The notes under the pieces were generated by a model. The model had not been told where the DNA came from. It worked only from the letters and a program-made list of their open reading frames with translations, and ran no database searches. Shown here in pieces: positions 9,139 through 17,289 of a stretch of DNA of 64,000 bases. Where the stretch lies: the NCBI RefSeq assembly GCF_001403735.1, contig NZ_CXPG01000020.1, positions 310,001-374,000 of the forward strand. The letters are read 5' to 3'. The DNA comes from Jannaschia rubra. GTDB lineage: Bacteria > Pseudomonadota > Alphaproteobacteria > Rhodobacterales > Rhodobacteraceae. The stretch's first letter is position 1, and every line of letters starts with the position of its first letter. A program made the translations under genes and the position numbers.

Positions 9139-9776
9139 TCTGTCGCCTTCCTCTGAAGGGCGCGGCGGCCCGTTAAAAGCGACTGCCCACCGCAGCCGGG
9201 ATCGCCCGCCGCCTCGGCCACGGACGACCGGAAATAGCCGTCTGCCGGATCGACGGTCATGCTGGCCGTCACGATGCAGCCGCGCGAGTTGGGTGCGGCA
9301 AGCTGCATCCCCGTCCTCGTCGTGCCGACGCCTGCATCGAGATCGAGTTCCTGCCAATCGCCGTCCGCGAGGCGGTCGCCGACCAGATCGTCGAATGCCA
9401 CGAGAAGTGCCTCCGCCTCCGCATCGTCCAGCGCGGAGGCGTCATGCGCCACGACCACCTCGCAGATGGCGCGGGTTCCGTTGCGTGCGGGATACTCCAG
9501 AAGCTCAACTTCGAAGCGTCCGCCCTCCACGCCCCAGATCGCGGGAACGATCCGGCCCGAGGTGGCGAGCGTCCGGTAGTCGATCCGGTCGCGGAACGGC
9601 GCCTGCTCCACCACTTCGCCGACGACCGGGGGAGGGCGGGACGCGAGGCCGGTCGCGTCGAACGGCATGTCTGCGACGACGGCCGTCTCGCAACGCTCAT
9701 ACAGGTCGCGCCACTCTGGCACGGCGTCGGCGGCGGCCGCGTTGGCAAGGAGGAGGGTGAAGGTGAGGATTTTCAC
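9135..9776 (-). CDS. Exported protein of unknown function
   Basis: 213 residues with an N-terminal signal peptide (MKILTFTLLLANAAAADA, cleavage near residue 18). The mature region has four cysteines, CETAVV, AICEVVV, GCIVTA and PGCGG, which could form disulfides in the periplasm. I recognise no family. Its stop overlaps the LivG-like start by 4 bp (ATGA), so translation of the ATPase is coupled to it. This is an odd partnership for a periplasmic protein and suggests a role in the same transport process. Confidence 0.6.
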   Translation of the reverse strand: MKILTFTLLLANAAAADAVPEWRDLYERCETAVVADMPFDATGLASRPPPVVGEVVEQAPFRDRIDYRTLATSGRIVPAIWGVEGGRFEVELLEYPARNGTRAICEVVVAHDASALDDAEAEALLVAFDDLVGDRLADGDWQELDLDAGVGTTRTGMQLAAPNSRGCIVTASMTVDPADGYFRSSVAEAAGDPGCGGQSLLTGRRALQRKATE

Positions 9777-9871
9777 GCCGGGGCCTGCGGGAGCGCGAGG
9801 TTGCGCAGGCCCATGACTGTGCCGCTGATGGTGCGACCATTGCGGGTGGTGAATGGGGTGGTATCGAGCAT

Positions 9872-10249
9872 CTACTTCATCCGAGAATGGAAAAGTTGAA
9901 AGAGTTCGGCTTCCACACCGACGATAAAATCTCCGCGGCGGACACCTTCCAAGTACCGCCGAAGATGTTGGGAAAACGTTCTGTCAAACAAAAAGGCTGC
10001 TTGTGCTTCCAGTTCCGAAGGCGCTCGGAGTACAAAGTTCTCGCTCTTTCCGCCTTCTGGATTAGAAGTAAACTGAGCGAAGTACTGAGCGTCTTGGAAC
10101 AACGCATATCGTCGATCAAAAAGATCGTCAGCGCGCCGCTTTATGCCAAGCCACAGGTTTGCGCAGGCGATAACGAGGCCACCGAAGGCAATCGCAGGAA
10201 CGGCCAAAGCCCGAAGCCATTCGATCCAAACGGGAAGCTCCTCACTCAC
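9872..10249 (-). CDS. Small low-GC membrane-anchored protein
   Basis: 125 residues read from a GTG at 10249 that overlaps the acyl-CoA synthetase stop as GTGA. One hydrophobic segment (ALAVPAIAFGGLVIACANLWL, residues 14-34) is followed by a basic, Phe-rich soluble domain. G+C counted over 9901-10200 is 157 of 300 bases (52%), clearly below the flanking genes. That suggests recent acquisition, although the 4-bp overlap shows tight integration. I recognise no family; the layout (one N-terminal helix, short aromatic-rich cytosolic part) resembles many orphan accessory proteins of mobile DNA. Confidence 0.6.
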   Translation of the reverse strand: MSEELPVWIEWLRALAVPAIAFGGLVIACANLWLGIKRRADDLFDRRYALFQDAQYFAQFTSNPEGGKSENFVLRAPSELEAQAAFLFDRTFSQHLRRYLEGVRRGDFIVGVEAELFQLFHSRMK

Positions 10250-12192
10250 TCCGCCGCCTCCAGCGTCGTCGTCTCGACGGGGACGACCTCCGCGTCGCAC
10301 ATCTTGACCGTCGCCTTGATCTTGCCCTTTCGCCCGTCCTCGTAGGTCACGTCGGTCTCGGTGTAGACCTCCTCCGCGCCGCCATAGAGCCCCTCGATCA
10401 GGTCGGCGTATTTCGTCTCGATCAGACCACGCTTGACCTTCTGCGTCCGCGTCATCTCGTCGTCGTCGGGGTCGAGTTGCTTGTGAAGCACCAGGAAGCG
10501 ATGGATCTGGCAGCCCGACAGCATGCCGTCGCGGGCGACCAGCTTGTTCACCGCGTTGACGTGGTCGGTGATCGTCGCCAGCACGCGGGGGTGCTGCGCC
10601 AGTTCCTGATAGGAGGCATAGGCGATGTTGTTGCGTTCGGCCCAGTTGCCCACGGCCGTCAGGTCGATGTTGACGAAGGCCACGCAGCGATCGCGGTTGT
10701 TGCCGAAGACGACGGCCTCGTGAATGTCGGGGTAGAACTTCAGCTTGTTCTCGACGAACTTGGGCGCGAACAGGGCGCCCGAAGCCATCTTGCCGACGTC
10801 CTTTGCCCGGTCGATGATGCGCAGGTGGCCGGTGCCTTCCTCGATGAACCCGGCGTCGCCGGTGGCGACCCAGCCCTCCGGGTCCTTGGTCGAGGCGGTG
10901 CTTTCGGGGTTGTTGTAGTATTCGACGAAGCTGCCGGGCGAGCGGTAGAACACTTCCCCGTTCTCCGCGATCCGCAGCTCGACCCCCGGCGTGGGCGTGC
11001 CCACGGTGTCGGAGCGGACCTCGTTGTCCTTCTGCTGGGTGATGAAGACCGACGCCTCGGTCTGGCCGTAGAGCTGCTTCAGGTTGATCCCGATGGAGCG
11101 GTAGAAATCGAACAGTTCCGGCCCGATGGCCTCGCCCGCGGTATAGCCGACGCGCACCCGGCTCAGGCCCAGCGTGTTCTTGAGCGGCCCGAAGACCAGC
11201 GCTTCGCCCAGCCGGTATTTCAGGCGGTCGAAGGTTCCCACCGGCTCGCCGTCCAGAAGGCGCGGACCGACGCCCTTCGCATGGTCCATGAAGTGACGGA
11301 ACATCGCCTTCTTCACCCGCCCCGCATCCTCCATGCGGATCATCACCGACGTCAGTTGCGTCTCGAACACGCGGGGGGGCGCGAAGTAGTAGGTCGGCCC
11401 GATCTCGCGCAGGTCCTGCAGGATGGTATCCGCACTCTCGGGGCAGTTGACGCAGAAGCCCGTCACCATGGCCTGCCCGATGGAAAAGATGAAATCGCCG
11501 ACCCAGGCCATCGGCAGATAGGCCAGCACCTCGTCGCCTTGCCGCAACCGGTCGAATTCGGACGAGGCCTTCGACGTGGCGACGATGTTGTCGTGGCTCA
11601 GCACCACGCCCTTGGGCTTGCCCGTGGTGCCCGAGGTATAGAGCATGACGCAGGTCGTCGCCCCGGTCTGCTGCGCGCGCCGGCGGTCCATCTCGTCGCG
11701 GGGGGTGTCGCGGCCGGCCTTGCGGATCGTCTCCATCGACGACATCGCGGAGTGGTCGTATTTCCGCAGGCCCCGTCCGTCGAGATAGACGATGTGGCGC
11801 AGCCCCTCGATCCGGTCCTGCACCTCCAGCACCTTGTCGACCTGCTCCTGATCGCCCGCGATCACGAACTTGGCGGAGCAATGGCCCAGCACATAGGCGA
11901 TCTCCTCGCCCACGGCATCCTGGTAGAGCGGCACCGGGATCCCGCCCGCGCATTGAACGGCCACCATCGCCATGTAAAGCTGCGGCCGGTTGCGACCGAT
12001 GACGGCGACATGCTCCCCGATCTCCAGCCCGCCCGCGATCAGGCCGAGCGCCATCTCCGCGATCTCCTCGCGGGCCTGCGCCCAGGTCCACTCCTGCCAG
12101 ATGCCGAACTCCTTTTCGCGATAGGCGGGCGCCCCGGCGAAGCGGTCGGCGTTGCGATCCAGGAAATCCGGGATGGTCCGCAGGTCGGTCAT
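10246..12192 (-). CDS. AMP-dependent long-chain-type acyl-CoA synthetase
   Basis: 648-residue adenylate-forming ligase. The AMP-binding P-loop motif YTSGTTGKPKGV lies near residues 185-196, followed by GYTAGEAIGPE, YGQTEAS and the GDAGFIEEGTGHLRIIDR region with the conserved Asp and Arg. It should convert a carboxylic acid to its CoA thioester through an acyl-AMP intermediate. The start at 12192 (MTDLRTIPDFLDRN) begins just downstream of a 141-bp divergent intergenic region; the much longer open frame continuing to 14364 is antisense to the histidine kinase. The gene heads the leftward transporter set, making it the likely intracellular trap for the imported acid. Confidence 0.92.
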   Translation of the reverse strand: MTDLRTIPDFLDRNADRFAGAPAYREKEFGIWQEWTWAQAREEIAEMALGLIAGGLEIGEHVAVIGRNRPQLYMAMVAVQCAGGIPVPLYQDAVGEEIAYVLGHCSAKFVIAGDQEQVDKVLEVQDRIEGLRHIVYLDGRGLRKYDHSAMSSMETIRKAGRDTPRDEMDRRRAQQTGATTCVMLYTSGTTGKPKGVVLSHDNIVATSKASSEFDRLRQGDEVLAYLPMAWVGDFIFSIGQAMVTGFCVNCPESADTILQDLREIGPTYYFAPPRVFETQLTSVMIRMEDAGRVKKAMFRHFMDHAKGVGPRLLDGEPVGTFDRLKYRLGEALVFGPLKNTLGLSRVRVGYTAGEAIGPELFDFYRSIGINLKQLYGQTEASVFITQQKDNEVRSDTVGTPTPGVELRIAENGEVFYRSPGSFVEYYNNPESTASTKDPEGWVATGDAGFIEEGTGHLRIIDRAKDVGKMASGALFAPKFVENKLKFYPDIHEAVVFGNNRDRCVAFVNIDLTAVGNWAERNNIAYASYQELAQHPRVLATITDHVNAVNKLVARDGMLSGCQIHRFLVLHKQLDPDDDEMTRTQKVKRGLIETKYADLIEGLYGGAEEVYTETDVTYEDGRKGKIKATVKMCDAEVVPVETTTLEAAE

Positions 12193-12308
12193 CGGCTGGT
12201 CCTCCGCCGCGCCCCTCCCCGGACGCGGCCTCTGCGGGAACCCTCGGCCCCGATTCCTGCACTGGTGTTTCCCAATTCCAACGAATTGTAACCGCTTGCC
12301 CGGACGCC

Positions 12309-12331
12309 CGCCCGTGATACCGTCACGGGCG
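12309..12331. promoter_or_regulatory. Perfect inverted repeat abutting the kinase start codon
   Basis: Arms CGCCCGTGA (12309-12317) and TCACGGGCG (12323-12331) are exact reverse complements around the 5-base spacer TACCG. The repeat ends two bases before the histidine-kinase ATG at 12334. It may be an operator for the response regulator encoded next door, giving autoregulation, or an RNA hairpin that hides the ribosome-binding region. A shorter palindromic pair CAATT/AATTG lies at 12273-12288 in the same divergent intergenic region. Confidence 0.5.
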
Positions 12332-12333
12332 AC

Positions 12334-14232
12334 ATGACCGACCGCCGTGCCTCCACGCCGCCCCTGACGCAGGCCGGGCTGAACCTGATCGGTCAGGCGC
12401 TGTCGATCTATGACGCCGACCTGCGGCTCGCGGTCAGCAACCGCATGTATCAGGCGATGTTCGACCTGCCCCCGCGCCTGACCCGCCCCGGCGTCACCTT
12501 CGCCGAGACGATCCGCTTCCTGGTCGAGCGCGGCGAATACGGACCGCCCGACGACCCCGACCGCATGGTGGCCGAACGCGTCGAACAGGCCATGGCGTTC
12601 GAGCCGCATTACCTGGAGCGCACCCGTCCCGGCGGGCAGGTCATCGCGGTCGAAGGCTCGCCCCTGCCGCAGGGCGGCTGGGTCACCGTCTATACCGACA
12701 TCACCGCCACCCGCGCGCAGGAACGGCTGCTGCGGGCCCGGTCCGAGGTGCTGTCCGAGCAGCTTCTGACCCGGCACGAGGAACTCGCCCAGACCAACCG
12801 CAAGCTCGCGGCCACCAACGCCGCGCTGGAGGAGGCCCGGCGCGAGGCGACCGAGATGGCCGCCCGCATCCGGCTGACGACCGAGATGCTGCCCGCGCAT
12901 ATCGCGCGCCTCGGGCCGGACCGGCGCTATACCTTCTCGAACCGCAGGCTGGGGGCGGTCATGCCCGACGCCCCCTCGGACATCGTCGGCCTGACGATGG
13001 AACAGGCGCTCGACCCCCGCACCTATGCCCAGATCGCACCGCATCTCGACCGCGCGCTCGGCGGCGAGCCGTCGGTCTTCGAGATCACGCACCACCCTTC
13101 CAGCCGCCGCATCCGCGTCAGCTTCACGCCCGATACGAAAGGCGACGGCGGGCTTTATGCCCTGTCGGTCGACATCACCGAGGAGGCGCAGGCCCGCGCC
13201 GCCGTGGCGCAGGCCGCCGGGCGGCAGGTCGCGGCTCAGCTGACGTCGGGCATGGCGCATGACTTCGCCAACCTCCTCACCGTCATCATGGGCCTCAAGG
13301 AGAAGCTGGGGCAGATGGATCTGCCGGCGGCGGCCGTCGACGCGGTGCAGGCCATCGGCATCGCGGCCGCCCGCGGGGGGATGCTGATCGACCAGATCGC
13401 GGGCCTGTCCGGTCCGCGCGACCTGCGCCCCCGCGCGACCGATCTGCGCGCGTTCCTCGCCGAGGTGACGATGCTGGGCGGCGCCTCGCTGCCCGAGGGG
13501 ACCACACTCGACTGGCAGGTGCACGGGCTGGAGGCGCCGGTCCTCCTCGACCCCGAGGCGCTGCGCGACGCGATGCTGAACCTCGTCATCAACGCGCGCG
13601 ACGCCATCGGGTCCGGGCCGGGGACCATCACCATCACCGCGCGCGCGCTCCGCGACACATGGGTCGAGATCGACTTCGACGACAGCGGTCCCGGCTTCAG
13701 CGCCGAGGCGCTGGACAAGGCGCTGGAGCCCTTCTTCACCGAAAAGGGCGGAGACGGGACGGGGCTGGGCCTGTCCATGGTCTATGACGTGGTGAAGCTC
13801 GCCGGCGGACGCACCCGGCTGGGCCGGGCCCCCGGCGGCGGGGCACGGGTATCGCTGCGCCTGCCGCTGCGGCAACCGCCCCCCGGTCCGCCCCCCACGA
13901 CGATCCTGCTGGTCGAGGATGCCGTCCACATCCGCGAGGCCGTCCGCGATACGCTGGTCGCCGCGGGCCATTCCGTGCTCGAGGCGGCGACGGTGGCCGA
14001 AGCGCGCGACCTTCTGGCCATCGACGGGATCGGCCTTCTGCTGTCGGACATCATGCTCAAGTCCGACGAGACCGGGCTCGACCTCGCCCGGCAGGCGCAG
14101 GCGCGCGCCATGCCCGTGGCCCTGATGACCTCGCTGCCGCCCGATGCGCCGCTCCACCGCGAGGCGGCGGCGCTCTGGCCGGTGATCCGCAAGCCGTTCA
14201 GCGTGGAGAAACTCGCGGCGGCACTGGCATGA
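12334..14232 (+). CDS. Soluble PAS-containing hybrid sensor histidine kinase
   Basis: 632 residues without a signal peptide or membrane helix, so the signal is probably sensed in the cytoplasm. Order of parts: PAS-like domain (about 10-125), coiled-coil linker rich in Ala, Glu and Arg (about 130-180), second PAS-like domain (180-285), H-box GMAHDFANLLTV (His near 309), N-box LNLVINARDAIG, G1 DDSGPGF, G2 GTGLGLSMVYD, then a C-terminal receiver (about 515-630) with acidic pair VEDA, phospho-acceptor Asp in LLSDIML, and Lys in IRKPF. It is coupled by ATGA to the response regulator and divergent from the acyl-CoA synthetase, so control of that gene set is likely. Confidence 0.9.
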   Translation: MTDRRASTPPLTQAGLNLIGQALSIYDADLRLAVSNRMYQAMFDLPPRLTRPGVTFAETIRFLVERGEYGPPDDPDRMVAERVEQAMAFEPHYLERTRPGGQVIAVEGSPLPQGGWVTVYTDITATRAQERLLRARSEVLSEQLLTRHEELAQTNRKLAATNAALEEARREATEMAARIRLTTEMLPAHIARLGPDRRYTFSNRRLGAVMPDAPSDIVGLTMEQALDPRTYAQIAPHLDRALGGEPSVFEITHHPSSRRIRVSFTPDTKGDGGLYALSVDITEEAQARAAVAQAAGRQVAAQLTSGMAHDFANLLTVIMGLKEKLGQMDLPAAAVDAVQAIGIAAARGGMLIDQIAGLSGPRDLRPRATDLRAFLAEVTMLGGASLPEGTTLDWQVHGLEAPVLLDPEALRDAMLNLVINARDAIGSGPGTITITARALRDTWVEIDFDDSGPGFSAEALDKALEPFFTEKGGDGTGLGLSMVYDVVKLAGGRTRLGRAPGGGARVSLRLPLRQPPPGPPPTTILLVEDAVHIREAVRDTLVAAGHSVLEAATVAEARDLLAIDGIGLLLSDIMLKSDETGLDLARQAQARAMPVALMTSLPPDAPLHREAAALWPVIRKPFSVEKLAAALA

Positions 14233-14933
14233 CCGCGCGCGTGGCCATCCTCGACGACGACCCGGCGATCCGCACCCTCCTCGCGGATGCCATCGCAGCC
14301 GCCGGGATGGAGGTTGCGACCTACGCCCGGGCCGATGCCTTCGAGGCGGCGCTGCGGCAGTCACTGCCCGACGTCTGCCTCGTGGACCTGGGCCTGCCCG
14401 ACCGCGACGGGCTGGCGGTCGTGTCGCGGCTGGCGCTGGAAGGCGGGGCGGCGATCATCATCATCTCGGGTCGCGGACAGGTGCAGGACCGCATCACCGG
14501 TCTGGAACTGGGCGCCGACGACTACGTCGTCAAACCCTTCGAGCCGGCGGAGATCGTCGCACGTATCCGCGCCCGTCTGCGCAAGGCCGCGCCCCCCGCG
14601 CGCAGCATCGCCCGCTTCGGACCCTTCATCGCCGATTTCGACCGCTTCACCCTGACCGGACCGCCCGACCGCGTGAAGGATGGCGAAGTCGCCTTCAGCC
14701 AGGCGGAAGCCGAGATCCTGCGTCTGTTCCTCGACCGCCCCCGCCGCCTTCTCAGCCGCCCCGAGATGCAGGAGGCACTGGGCGGTGCCTCGTCGGAAAG
14801 CTTCGACCGCGCGATGGACGTCCGTATCAGCCGCCTGCGCGCCAAGCTGGGCGAAGATCCCCGGAACCCCGCGCTGATCAGGACGATCTATGGCGCGGGC
14901 TATATTTTCCTCGGCGACGTGGACTGGTCCTGA
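14229..14933 (+). CDS. OmpR-family DNA-binding response regulator
   Basis: 234 residues: receiver domain (1-115) with ILDDDP acidic pocket, phospho-acceptor Asp in CLVDLGLPD, and Lys in VVKPFEP. It is followed by a winged-helix DNA-binding domain with LSRPEMQEAL, VRISRLRAKLGEDP and a C-terminal IYGAGYIF hairpin, all typical of OmpR/PhoB regulators. Its ATG overlaps the kinase stop. Probable targets are its own promoter and the divergent acyl-CoA synthetase/transporter genes. Confidence 0.92.
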   Translation: MTARVAILDDDPAIRTLLADAIAAAGMEVATYARADAFEAALRQSLPDVCLVDLGLPDRDGLAVVSRLALEGGAAIIIISGRGQVQDRITGLELGADDYVVKPFEPAEIVARIRARLRKAAPPARSIARFGPFIADFDRFTLTGPPDRVKDGEVAFSQAEAEILRLFLDRPRRLLSRPEMQEALGGASSESFDRAMDVRISRLRAKLGEDPRNPALIRTIYGAGYIFLGDVDWS

Positions 14934-14939
14934 CGCGCC

Positions 14940-15497
14940 TCACAGCGGTCGGGGCGGCACGATCGGCGTCACGTTGTCGGGTTCAAAGAAGGGCGAGTGC
15001 CTTTGCTTGCCGCCGATGAAGCCCCGGATCACGAAAGGCAGCACCGCCAGCATATCCTTGACGCCCAGCCTGCCGGAGATCGGAAAGGGCGGTTCACCCT
15101 TGGCGTCGCGACCGTATATGCGGCTACGCACGGGCCCGAGACGGCCGAGGCACTCCGGGTCCGCGGCACGATAGGCGCTGTGAAGGATGCCGAACCACGG
15201 GAATCCGGCGCGGGTATTGCCCACCGGCGAGTTGCAGCAACCTGTTGACCAGCGAAGCAGTCCTTCGGGAGCGAGCTGATTGCAGACAAGGAGATCCTTT
15301 CCCCTCAGGATGCGGATCTCGCTCGGGTATGCGGGGACGATCTCGGTGCCGCCATGGGGGTCGAGCAGGTCTTCACGGCCCAGCCGTTCCAGAAAGCGCT
15401 GGCAGTCGGCACAATAGCACATCAGACGACCGGGTGAATGCGCCGGAAAATGCGTCAATTCCGCCTGAAAGGCCCCGCAATCGCATTGGATCCGCAT
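14940..15497 (-). CDS. DUF6151-like putative zinc-binding protein
   Basis: 185 residues. An N-terminal MRIQCDCGAFQ motif and a later CYCADCQ motif form a probable metal-binding set of cysteines resembling GFA-like (glutathione-dependent formaldehyde-activating) enzymes. Further down are STGCCNSPVGNT and a hydrophobic C-terminal segment MLAVLPFVIRGFIGG. This arrangement matches what I know as the DUF6151 family. No reaction is assigned. It ends 6 bp from the response-regulator stop (convergent), so it is a separate transcription unit. Confidence 0.7.
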   Translation of the reverse strand: MRIQCDCGAFQAELTHFPAHSPGRLMCYCADCQRFLERLGREDLLDPHGGTEIVPAYPSEIRILRGKDLLVCNQLAPEGLLRWSTGCCNSPVGNTRAGFPWFGILHSAYRAADPECLGRLGPVRSRIYGRDAKGEPPFPISGRLGVKDMLAVLPFVIRGFIGGKQRHSPFFEPDNVTPIVPPRPL

Positions 15498-15712
15498 GCC
15501 CGGGACTCCTGCTGCATGGCTCCGGGTCCCACGACGGGAACAGGACCACCCGCAGGATAGCTTGCCGGCGACCTTCTACAAAGCGCTCGTTCCACGATCT
15601 CGCAGCGATCCGCACGCAGGGGATCACTGCCGCCATGCCTTTCATCCGGGTTCCGTCCATGACGCGAAGGTCAGGTCACCGTCTTCACCCTGCCGATCCG
15701 GCACGCCGGGCG

Positions 15713-16042
15713 TCAGTCCTGGCGGGCGAGCCAGTCCTGCATGAAGGCGATCTCCTGCTCCTGCGCGGCGATGACCTCCTCGGCCATTGCCCGCATCTCC
15801 GGATCGTCGCCGGATTCGAGCAGGATGCGCGCCATGGCGACCGCTCCTTCGTGGTGCGCGATCATCCCGCGCGCGAAATCGACATCCGCGTCACCTGTCG
15901 GTTCCAGCATCATGCCTTCCATCATGATCTCCATCGCCGGAGCGTAGATATCGGGCGTGCCGTGATCCATTCCGGAATGGTCCTGGGCGGCCACCGGCGC
16001 GGCAAGGAAGGCAAGGGCGAACGACATCGGTCGGAGTATCAT
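15713..16042 (-). CDS. Exported DUF305-family protein
   Basis: 109 residues with a signal peptide (about 1-19, ending VAAQ). The mature part has the DUF305/CopM hallmark [20 protein letters not shown] plus a Met-rich stretch (MEIMMEGMM) and DHSGMDHG. Family members form ferritin-like helical bundles in the periplasm, and some bind copper. The Met/His richness supports metal binding here by inference. The start at 16042 gives a proper signal peptide; a longer frame to 16492 is antisense-like sequence within the amidohydrolase. About 215 bp upstream of the DUF6151-like gene (15498-15712) hold nothing I can identify. Confidence 0.85.
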   Translation of the reverse strand: MILRPMSFALAFLAAPVAAQDHSGMDHGTPDIYAPAMEIMMEGMMLEPTGDADVDFARGMIAHHEGAVAMARILLESGDDPEMRAMAEEVIAAQEQEIAFMQDWLARQD

Positions 16043-16116
16043 GACGGGAGAGCCTCTTGCAGGAATGTGCCTGTCGATCTGGGGCCGCTTCCGCCGCGGT
16101 GCAAGGGCCTGTGCCA

Positions 16117-17289
16117 TCATGCCGTCAGACGCGCTGCCGCATCCGCCAGGATACGCAGGCAGGCGGTCAGATCCGCTTCGTCCGTGTCTTCGGCGAAGTC
16201 GTGGCTGATCCCGCCGATCGAGGGGGCGAACAGCATCGCGACCGGCATCAGGCGGGCCACGTTGCTCGCGTCGTGGATGGCCCCCGACGGCAGGTCGCGC
16301 CAGCGCCCGGGCGCGACTCCCTCGGCCGCATGGGACAGCGCGCGTCGCATGTCGCCGTCCATCTCCACCGGGGCGAGGGCGACAGGGTCGGAAACCTCGA
16401 TCTGAAAGCCGGCCCTGGCCGCAACCTGTTCCAGAGCCTGCGCGATCGCCGCCTCCATCGCATCGAGGCGCGGCACCTCGGCGTCGCGCCACTGCACCGT
16501 GAACCGCACACGCCCCGGCACGGCCGACGGCGCGTTCGGATGCAGCGCGACATGGCCGATGGTCCAGACCGACGCCGGGGTCACGATGTCGCGCAACGCC
16601 GTGCGGATCGCGTGGTCCGCATCCGACAGCCCGCGCAGGGCATCAGCCCGCAGCGCCATGGGCGTCGTGCCCGCGTGGTTCTGCCGCCCCTGCAGCGTCA
16701 CGGTGACCTGGCGCATCCCCACGATGGCGGTGACGACGCCCGCGACCAGCCCCTCCGTATCCAGCACCGGGCCCTGTTCGATGTGATGTTCGAGAAAGCC
16801 CGTGAACCGGGACGGGTTGGGGAAATCCCCGGTCGCGAGAAGGGCGCGGCGTGCGGCGCCGAAGGTCAGCCCATCCAGATCGGTCAGCGCGTCCGCCTGC
16901 GCAGGTGTCAGGGCGCCCGACCAGAGTTCGGAGCCGGTGGTCGCTCCGAAACGGCCTTCCTCGTCCTGGAACGACACGACGCTCACACCGGGGTTGCCGC
17001 GTGCCACCTCCAGTGCCGCAATGACGCCCAGGGCGCCGTCGAGCCATCCGCCTTCCGGCTGCGTATCGCTGTGACTGCCCATCAGAAGCGGGCCGCGCAG
17101 GCCCCAGACGTTGCCCGCCGGGTCGATCCGCGCCTCGAGCCCCGCCTCGGCGAAGCGGCCGGCGAGCCACCGGCGGGCGCGCACATCCTCGGCGTCGAAG
17201 GCCCGGCGCACGACCCCCGTGCCCCGCGCCCCGATGGCGCGCAGGGCTTGGAGGTCGGACAGGAAGCGGTCGGTGTCAGGCACGGCCAT
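16117..17289 (-). CDS. M20-family amidohydrolase (allantoate / N-carbamoyl-amino-acid hydrolase type)
   Basis: 390 residues. Metal ligands of the AllC/HyuC subfamily are visible: GSHSDT (His), LDGALGV (Asp), [10 protein letters not shown] (Glu pair), HHIEQGP (His) and the C-terminal ISHDFAED (His). The family cleaves ureido bonds such as those of allantoate, ureidoglycolate, beta-ureidopropionate or N-carbamoyl amino acids. A purine-degradation module (xdhABC) lies about 4.6 kb downstream, which makes an allantoate-type role attractive but unproven. Its start overlaps the end of the HNH gene by 14 bp. Confidence 0.85.
   Translation of the reverse strand: MAVPDTDRFLSDLQALRAIGARGTGVVRRAFDAEDVRARRWLAGRFAEAGLEARIDPAGNVWGLRGPLLMGSHSDTQPEGGWLDGALGVIAALEVARGNPGVSVVSFQDEEGRFGATTGSELWSGALTPAQADALTDLDGLTFGAARRALLATGDFPNPSRFTGFLEHHIEQGPVLDTEGLVAGVVTAIVGMRQVTVTLQGRQNHAGTTPMALRADALRGLSDADHAIRTALRDIVTPASVWTIGHVALHPNAPSAVPGRVRFTVQWRDAEVPRLDAMEAAIAQALEQVAARAGFQIEVSDPVALAPVEMDGDMRRALSHAAEGVAPGRWRDLPSGAIHDASNVARLMPVAMLFAPSIGGISHDFAEDTDEADLTACLRILADAAARLTA

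Noticed and set aside
10246-14364. Single 1372-codon minus-strand frame across the synthetase and the kinase region
   Set aside because: The part above 12192 is antisense to the histidine kinase and is His/Gly/Arg-rich. Only 10246-12192 codes for the synthetase.
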